Assembly: GCA_015069525.1 (NCBI GenBank)
Contig: SVIK01000061.1
Location: 1-9,131 of the forward strand
Direction of reading: 5' to 3'
DNA length: 9,131 nucleotides
From: Clostridiales bacterium
Lineage (GTDB): Bacteria; Bacillota; Clostridia; Christensenellales; Borkfalkiaceae
A program made the position numbers and the translations under genes. Numbering within the stretch: position 1 is the first letter of the stretch; each line of letters opens with the position of its first letter. This document shows positions 5,305-9,131 of this stretch, piece after piece. The notes beneath the pieces were generated by a model. It saw nothing but the letters and a program-made list of their open reading frames with translations, was not told the DNA's origin and did no database searches.

Positions 5305-6234
5305 ATGCTCAAAAGAAAAGATTTGATAGGGCTGATTGACGTGACGAAAGAGGAAATCACCGAAATCCTCGACACCGCCGACGTGATGAAACGCCATCTC
5401 AAAGCGGGAGAAAAACAACTCCCTTATCTCAACGGCAAAACGGCGACCATTCTCTTCTACGAAAACAGTACGAGAACGAGAACGAGTTTTGAACTCGCCG
5501 CGAAATACCTCGGTGCGAAAGTGGTAAACATTTCCGCGGGTAGCTCTTCCGTTGCCAAAGGCGAAACGCTTGTGGATACGGGCAAAACGCTGGACGCACA
5601 GCTCAACGACTTTTTGATTATGCGTCATCCTATGGGCGGTGCGCCCTACCTTCTTGCCAAAGTGGCAAAGGCAGGGGTTTTGAACGCGGGCGACGGTATG
5701 AACGAACACCCCACCCAAGCGCTCCTTGATATGCTGACGATGCGCGAACATTTCGGCAAATTGGAGGGGTTGAAGGTGGCTATCGTGGGCGACATCAAAC
5801 ACTCGCGCGTGGCAAAATCCAATTTGTTCGGTTTAAACGCGATGGGCGCGGAAGTGCGTATGTATGCGCCTGAAACGCTTATCCCTAAGGGGATAGATAA
5901 ATTGGGCGCGAAGCTTTGTAAAAGCAAGGAAGAAGCGCTCGACGGCGTGGACGTCGTAATGGGGCTTCGTATTCAGCTCGAACGTCAACAAGCAGGCAAC
6001 TTCCCTTCGCTCAACGAATATGCAGAGTTCTACGGCGTGACGGCAAAAGATTTACGTCTTGCCAAAAAGGATGCCATCATCATGCATCCCGGCCCTGTAA
6101 ATAGAGGGGTAGAGCTTACGGGTAAAGTTATCGACCATGAGCAAAGCCGTATAGAGGAGCAAGTTTTCTCAGGTATTGCGGTGCGTATGGCTTGTTTGAA
6201 ACTGTTAAACGATTATCGCAACGTGCAAAAGTAA
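5305..6234 (+). CDS. pyrB: Aspartate carbamoyltransferase catalytic subunit
   Basis: This 309-residue enzyme condenses carbamoyl phosphate with aspartate to carbamoyl-aspartate, the first committed step of pyrimidine synthesis. The carbamoyl-phosphate motif STRTR is at 55-59, the 80s-loop lysine is Lys85 (SSVAKGETL), and Arg107-His108, HPTQ (135-138), GDIKHSRVAKSN (162-173), LRIQLERQ (221-228) and HPGPVNRG (261-268) follow in the expected order. The IMRHP, HSRVA and IQLERQ segments distinguish it from ornithine carbamoyltransferase. The length is normal and no key residue is missing. The ATG at 5305 has GGAG seven bases upstream. pyrC follows after 15 bases. No pyrI regulatory subunit gene follows, so the enzyme probably works as a catalytic trimer without the nucleotide allostery of the Escherichia coli enzyme, and control would lie at the promoter. 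Confidence 0.97.
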   Translation: MLKRKDLIGLIDVTKEEITEILDTADVMKRHLKAGEKQLPYLNGKTATILFYENSTRTRTSFELAAKYLGAKVVNISAGSSSVAKGETLVDTGKTLDAQLNDFLIMRHPMGGAPYLLAKVAKAGVLNAGDGMNEHPTQALLDMLTMREHFGKLEGLKVAIVGDIKHSRVAKSNLFGLNAMGAEVRMYAPETLIPKGIDKLGAKLCKSKEEALDGVDVVMGLRIQLERQQAGNFPSLNEYAEFYGVTAKDLRLAKKDAIIMHPGPVNRGVELTGKVIDHEQSRIEEQVFSGIAVRMACLKLLNDYRNVQK

Positions 6235-6249
6235 AAAGGAGAAAGAAGT

Positions 6250-7512
6250 ATGATTATCAAAAACGGAAACGTAGTTTTGAAGAACTCGGTAGAAAAGAAA
6301 GATATTTTGATTGAAAAGGGAAAAATCGTAAAAATCGCAAACGATATTCCCGCAAACGGCGACGAGGTAATCGACGCCAGCGGTAAGCACGTATTCCCTG
6401 GGCTTATCGATATGCACGTGCACCTTCGCGACCCGGGCTATGAATACAAAGAGGATATCGAAAGCGGATGTAAGGCGAGCGTAAAAGGTGGTTTTACGCA
6501 AGTTTGCTGTATGCCGAATACAAACCCGATTATGGATAACAAGGTAGTGGTTAGCTACGTAAAGCATAAAGCGCAAGAGGTCAACCTTTGCAAAGTGCAC
6601 CCTATCGGCGCAATTACCAAAGGGGAGAAGGGCGAACAGCTTGCAGACATTGGCGAAATGAAAAAGGCGGGCGCGGTGGCTATCTCCGACGACGGCGTAG
6701 CGGTAAAGAGTGCGAGAGTTATGCGCCTTGCCATGGAATACGCAAGTGGATTTAATATCAAGTGCCTTTGCCATTGTGAGGATAAAGAGCTCGTTGACGG
6801 CGGTGTCGTAAACGAAGGGTTAAGCTCTACCATAGCAGGCTTGAAAGGGATTCCCCGTGCGGCGGAGGATATCATCATCGCAAGAGAAATTGCTTTGGCG
6901 GAAAGCTTGGACGTGCCCGTGCACATCTGCCACGTTTCTACGCACAGCGGTGTTCGACTGATTCGCGACGCAAAGAAAGCGGGGGTAAAGGTGACGGCGG
7001 AAACGTGTCCGCACTACTTTGCCGTGACGGACGAAATTATTAAGACGTTCGATACGAACACGAAAGTAAATCCGCCCATTAGAGAAGAAGTGGACAAGCA
7101 AGCAATTTTGGCTGGGCTCAAAGACGGGACGCTCGATTGTATCGTCACCGACCACGCGCCTCATCACGTCAACGATAAGAACGTGGAATACAACCTTGCT
7201 TCGTTTGGTATCAGCGGTATTGAAACGTCGTTTGGCTTTGCGATTACCTATCTTTATAAAGCAGGGGTATTAAGCCTTAACGAAATCGCAGACAAGATGT
7301 CGTATGCGCCCGCACAAATCTTGGGCTTGGACGGCGGTGAAATTAAAGAGGGTGGCGTAGCTGATTTGATGATTGCAGACCTTGAAGAAAGCTACGTGGT
7401 GAACCCTGCGGAATTTGTCAGCAAAGGCAAGAACAACCCCTTTGGCGGATACAAGCTTGACGGCGTTGTAAAATATACCATCGTTGACGGCGTTGTAAAA
7501 TACCAAGCGTAA
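6250..7512 (+). CDS. pyrC: Dihydroorotase (class I, amidohydrolase)
   Basis: This 420-residue zinc amidohydrolase cyclises carbamoyl-aspartate to dihydroorotate, the step after PyrB. The metal-binding HVH of DMHVHLRDPG gives His56 and His58, with Arg60 for substrate. Asp147/Asp148 (SDDG) stands where class I bacterial enzymes have a bridging aspartate, followed by His175 (CHCED), His228 (CHVSTHSG) and Asp301 (TDHAPH). CCMPNTNP (86-93) and NNPFGG (395-400) are typical of the Bacillus/Aquifex class rather than the short E. coli class. The ATG at 6250 has AAGGAG eight bases upstream, and the gene is 15 bases after pyrB, so the two are surely cotranscribed. Its 3' end carries a 19-base in-frame direct repeat that gives DGVVKY twice. 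It is intact. Confidence 0.97.
   Translation: MIIKNGNVVLKNSVEKKDILIEKGKIVKIANDIPANGDEVIDASGKHVFPGLIDMHVHLRDPGYEYKEDIESGCKASVKGGFTQVCCMPNTNPIMDNKVVVSYVKHKAQEVNLCKVHPIGAITKGEKGEQLADIGEMKKAGAVAISDDGVAVKSARVMRLAMEYASGFNIKCLCHCEDKELVDGGVVNEGLSSTIAGLKGIPRAAEDIIIAREIALAESLDVPVHICHVSTHSGVRLIRDAKKAGVKVTAETCPHYFAVTDEIIKTFDTNTKVNPPIREEVDKQAILAGLKDGTLDCIVTDHAPHHVNDKNVEYNLASFGISGIETSFGFAITYLYKAGVLSLNEIADKMSYAPAQILGLDGGEIKEGGVADLMIADLEESYVVNPAEFVSKGKNNPFGGYKLDGVVKYTIVDGVVKYQA
7457..7502 (+). repeat. 19-base direct repeat at the 3' end of pyrC
   Basis: TTGACGGCGTTGTAAAATA occurs at 7457-7475 and again at 7484-7502, offset by 27 bases (nine codons). Both copies encode DGVVKY in frame, so the tail reads DGVVKYTIVDGVVKYQA. 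Two similar beta strands are normal at this point in dihydroorotases, so the protein repeat is expected while the exact DNA identity may reflect gene conversion or chance codon choice. Confidence 0.8.
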
Positions 7513-7527
7513 GCGGTGGACCACCGC
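7513..7527 (+). other. Hairpin directly after the pyrC stop
   Basis: GCGGTGG (7513-7519), A, CCACCGC (7521-7527) is a perfect seven-base inverted repeat (in RNA, six pairs with a GAC loop) that begins at the base after TAA. The following 20 bases are pyrimidine-rich (CAATTCTTTCTATCTTTC) but contain no run of Ts, so it is at most a weak terminator. It may act as a 3'-end stabiliser that sets pyrBC apart from pyrFK. Confidence 0.6.
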
Positions 7528-7623
7528 GGGCAATTCTTTCTATCTTTCAGTATTGCGTAAGCGTTGTGATATCGTGGACGATAGGTTGGGAGGTATGCTT
7601 TTTTGCGTGCCTTGAACTGCCCG
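7527..7623 (+). ncRNA. Candidate structured RNA element between pyrC and pyrF
   Basis: CGGGCA (7527-7532) can pair with TGCCCG (7618-7623) and enclose further hairpins: TATCGT/ACGATA (7570-7575 with 7578-7583), and GGTATGC/GCGTGCC (7592-7598 with 7605-7611, two G-U pairs, loop of six Us). A small UGC-GUAA-GCG stem with a GNRA-type loop lies at about 7554-7564. Together this resembles a multi-branch leader for pyrF. It matches no riboswitch or PyrR site that I recognise. Pairing was found by eye only, and such pairings can arise by chance. Confidence 0.3.
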
Positions 7624-7642
7624 TATCTTCGCTGTTTACAAT
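7612..7642 (+). promoter_or_regulatory. Possible internal promoter before pyrF
   Basis: TTGAAC (7612-7617) lies 19 bases before TACAAT (7637-7642). The spacer is longer than ideal. An alternative pairs TTTACA (7635-7640) with CATATT (7658-7663) at 17 bases, but that -10 is poor and would leave little room before the ribosome binding site AGGAGA (7665-7670). The 163-base gap, unusual in an otherwise tight operon, makes some internal start plausible. Confidence 0.3.
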
Positions 7643-7675
7643 ATAAAAAATATAAAACATATTTAGGAGAATTTT

Positions 7676-8584
7676 ATGATTACGGATAAATTGATTGACG
7701 GCATTATCGGTATGCAAAACCCCACCTGCGTTGGGTTGGATACGCTTTTCGATTATTTGCCCGACGATATGAAAGAAGGCGTGACGACTTTTGAAGGCGT
7801 TGCGGAAAGAGTGTTCGATTTTAATAAGAAACTCATTGATACGCTCTACGATATCGTGCCCTCGGTAAAGGTGCAAATCGCATACTACGAAATGTACGGC
7901 GTGGCGGGTATGAAAGCGTATGAAGAAACGCTTAAATATGCGACGGAAAAAGGGCTCGTCGTGATTGCGGACGCGAAACGCAACGATATCGGCTCGACGG
8001 CGTCCTGCTATGCAAAGACCTTCCTTGGCGAAACGAAAGTCAACAATTTGTCCTTAAAAGCTTTCCCCGCCGATTACGTGACGGTAAACGGGTACCTTGG
8101 TACGGACGGCATCGCTCCCTTTGTCGAAGAATGCGAAAAGAACGAAAAGGGTATATTCGTGCTTGTAAAAACGTCCAATCCGTCTAGTGGGGAGCTTCAA
8201 AACCTCGTGCTTGAAAACGGCAAGCCCGTGTACGAATATATGGGCAACCTCGTGGAGAAATGGGGGGAGAGTACGATTGGGCAGTACGGTTATTCGGCGG
8301 TAGGCGCGGTGGTAGGCGCTACGCATCCCACGGAAGCGTCGCTTCTTAGAAAAGCGCTTCCGCATACCTTCTTCCTTATCCCCGGCTACGGTGCGCAAGG
8401 CGGTAATGCGGAAATGCTGAAAAGCTGTTTCGGCGCAAACGGCTTGGGTGGCGTTGTAAATAACTCCCGCGGAATTTTGACGGCGTACAAGAAAAACGGC
8501 GGTACGTATTACGAAGCGGCAAGAAAAGCGGCGATTGCTATGCAAGAAGATTTGTCCAAAACGATAGGGGTAATGAAAAAATAA
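7676..8584 (+). CDS. pyrF: Orotidine 5'-phosphate decarboxylase, long type 2 form
   Basis: This 302-residue TIM-barrel enzyme decarboxylates OMP to UMP, the last step of the pathway. It belongs to the long subfamily (about 270-310 residues, against 230-240 for the common form) marked by DAKRNDIGSTA (99-109). The catalytic set is visible: Asp22 (VGLD), Lys65 (VKVQ), Asp99, Lys101 and Asp104. KTSNPSS (165-171), VGATHP (213-218), PGYGAQGG (236-243) and NNSRGI (262-267, phosphate-binding Arg265) complete it. The ATG at 7676 has AGGAGA five bases upstream. Its stop TAA is followed by one GCT codon and then the pyrK ATG in the same frame, so the two proteins are translated back to back. The gene is intact. 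Confidence 0.97.
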   Translation: MITDKLIDGIIGMQNPTCVGLDTLFDYLPDDMKEGVTTFEGVAERVFDFNKKLIDTLYDIVPSVKVQIAYYEMYGVAGMKAYEETLKYATEKGLVVIADAKRNDIGSTASCYAKTFLGETKVNNLSLKAFPADYVTVNGYLGTDGIAPFVEECEKNEKGIFVLVKTSNPSSGELQNLVLENGKPVYEYMGNLVEKWGESTIGQYGYSAVGAVVGATHPTEASLLRKALPHTFFLIPGYGAQGGNAEMLKSCFGANGLGGVVNNSRGILTAYKKNGGTYYEAARKAAIAMQEDLSKTIGVMKK

Positions 8585-8587
8585 GCT

Positions 8588-9131
8588 ATGAAAGATTATA
8601 TCGGCTTGATAATCGAGAATAAAAAGGTGGCGGAAAATATCCACGCAATCACTTTTGATTTAGGGGAAAAGCCTGCCGTTAGGGCAGGTCAGTTTGGCGA
8701 TATCGCGGTGGGCGGAACGCATCTTTTGCGCCGTCCCATTGCCATTTGCAAAACGGCGGGCAATACGGTGACGTTTTGCTACCAAATCAAGGGCGAAGGT
8801 ACGCAAATGCTCCGCGATAAAAAAGTAGGGGAGAAATGCAACGTATTGCTTCCTCTTGGCAACGGCTTTTACGTGGAAGAAAACGAGAAAAAAGTGGCGC
8901 TCGTCGGCGGTGGCGTGGGCGTGTTCCCCCTTGTTTCCGTAGTGCAAGCGTACGCGGACAGCAAAGAGATTTCCGCGTATATCGGGTATAGAAATAAAGG
9001 CGCGGTTTGTGGCGTGGAAGATTTTGAAAAAGCGAGCAAATTCGTCGCCGTCACGGACGATGGAAGCTACGGCGAAAAAATGAACGCCGTGCAAGCGTTT
9101 GCCAAAGACTTGGATAACGGGTATTTGCCCG
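8588..9131 (+). CDS. pyrK: Dihydroorotate dehydrogenase electron-transfer subunit, 3' end cut by window edge
   Basis: The first 181 residues of a protein usually about 230-260 long are visible. PyrK partners PyrD type 1B: it carries FAD and a 2Fe-2S cluster and passes electrons from dihydroorotate oxidation to NAD. The ferredoxin-reductase-like fold shows AGQFGDI (33-39), the flavin-binding LLRRPIAI (46-53), YQIKGEGTQML (65-75) and the nucleotide-binding VALVGGGVGVFPL (103-115). The four-cysteine iron-sulphur motif of the family lies in the C-terminus, outside this window. Only three bases separate it from pyrF. No good Shine-Dalgarno is seen (GGGG at 8567-8570 is too distant), so translation is probably coupled to termination of pyrF. 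pyrD, and perhaps pyrE, would be expected next. Confidence 0.93.
   Translation, partial: MKDYIGLIIENKKVAENIHAITFDLGEKPAVRAGQFGDIAVGGTHLLRRPIAICKTAGNTVTFCYQIKGEGTQMLRDKKVGEKCNVLLPLGNGFYVEENEKKVALVGGGVGVFPLVSVVQAYADSKEISAYIGYRNKGAVCGVEDFEKASKFVAVTDDGSYGEKMNAVQAFAKDLDNGYLP

Noticed and set aside
5158..5802. Long open frame of 214 codons opposite the start of pyrB
   Set aside because: Antisense to pyrB and across its promoter; His/Arg/Phe-rich composition with no domain.
8054..8644. Minus-strand open frame of 196 codons opposite pyrF and the start of pyrK
   Set aside because: Shadow of two well-identified genes; no ribosome binding site or domain seen.
1..9131. tRNA, rRNA, insertion sequence, integrase or phage features
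   Set aside because: No cloverleaf-like sequence, transposase or integrase motif, or terminal inverted repeat was noticed on either strand.

Overview
The window looks like a chromosomal segment of a spore-forming, low-to-mid GC Firmicute of the class Clostridia, probably an uncultured gut lineage. The reasons are: a SpoVB-type flippase beside a LysM protein and a Cys-rich coat-like protein; a Clostridia-style pyrB-pyrC-pyrF-pyrK order with a long type-2 PyrF and an electron-transfer PyrK; strong AGGAG ribosome binding sites; textbook TTGACA/TATAAT promoters; and a BspA-like leucine-rich repeat lipoprotein of the kind common in gut Clostridia. A finer taxonomic call cannot be supported from the sequence alone.

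Left part (1-1860), envelope/sporulation-flavoured. A SpoVB/MurJ-superfamily flippase runs leftward off the window (1-679, minus strand). An 80-bp divergent intergenic region separates it from a small two-LysM protein (760-1041, plus). A 216-residue Cys-rich protein (1157-1807, plus) follows, with a perfect Shine-Dalgarno and an upstream element that fits the mother-cell SigK pattern. A 13-bp bidirectional hairpin terminator (about 1824-1860) closes this part.

Middle (1868-4484). One large minus-strand gene encodes an 831-residue lipoprotein built from BspA/LRR_5 repeats. It is more AT-rich than its neighbours, carries a perfect TTGACA-N17-TATAAT promoter, and converges on the shared terminator, so it forms a self-contained transcription unit.

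Right part (4485-9131). A calcineurin-like metallophosphoesterase (COG1768-like) starts six bases after a TATAAT box, so its mRNA is probably leaderless. The de novo pyrimidine genes follow: aspartate carbamoyltransferase (pyrB), dihydroorotase (pyrC), OMP decarboxylase (pyrF) and the start of the dihydroorotate dehydrogenase electron-transfer subunit (pyrK), which runs off the right edge. PyrB and PyrC carry out successive steps to dihydroorotate, PyrK passes electrons from its oxidation, and PyrF makes UMP at the end. A strong promoter precedes pyrB. A 163-bp gap between pyrC and pyrF holds several inverted repeats and possibly a second promoter.

Most interesting signals: (i) three genes without a Shine-Dalgarno but with a -10-like box 5-6 bases before the ATG, suggesting leaderless mRNAs; (ii) sporulation-sigma-like promoter elements around the left trio; (iii) a possible structured RNA between pyrC and pyrF; (iv) the compositionally distinct repeat-protein unit with near-identical internal DNA repeats. 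No mobile element, CRISPR array, tRNA or rRNA was seen.
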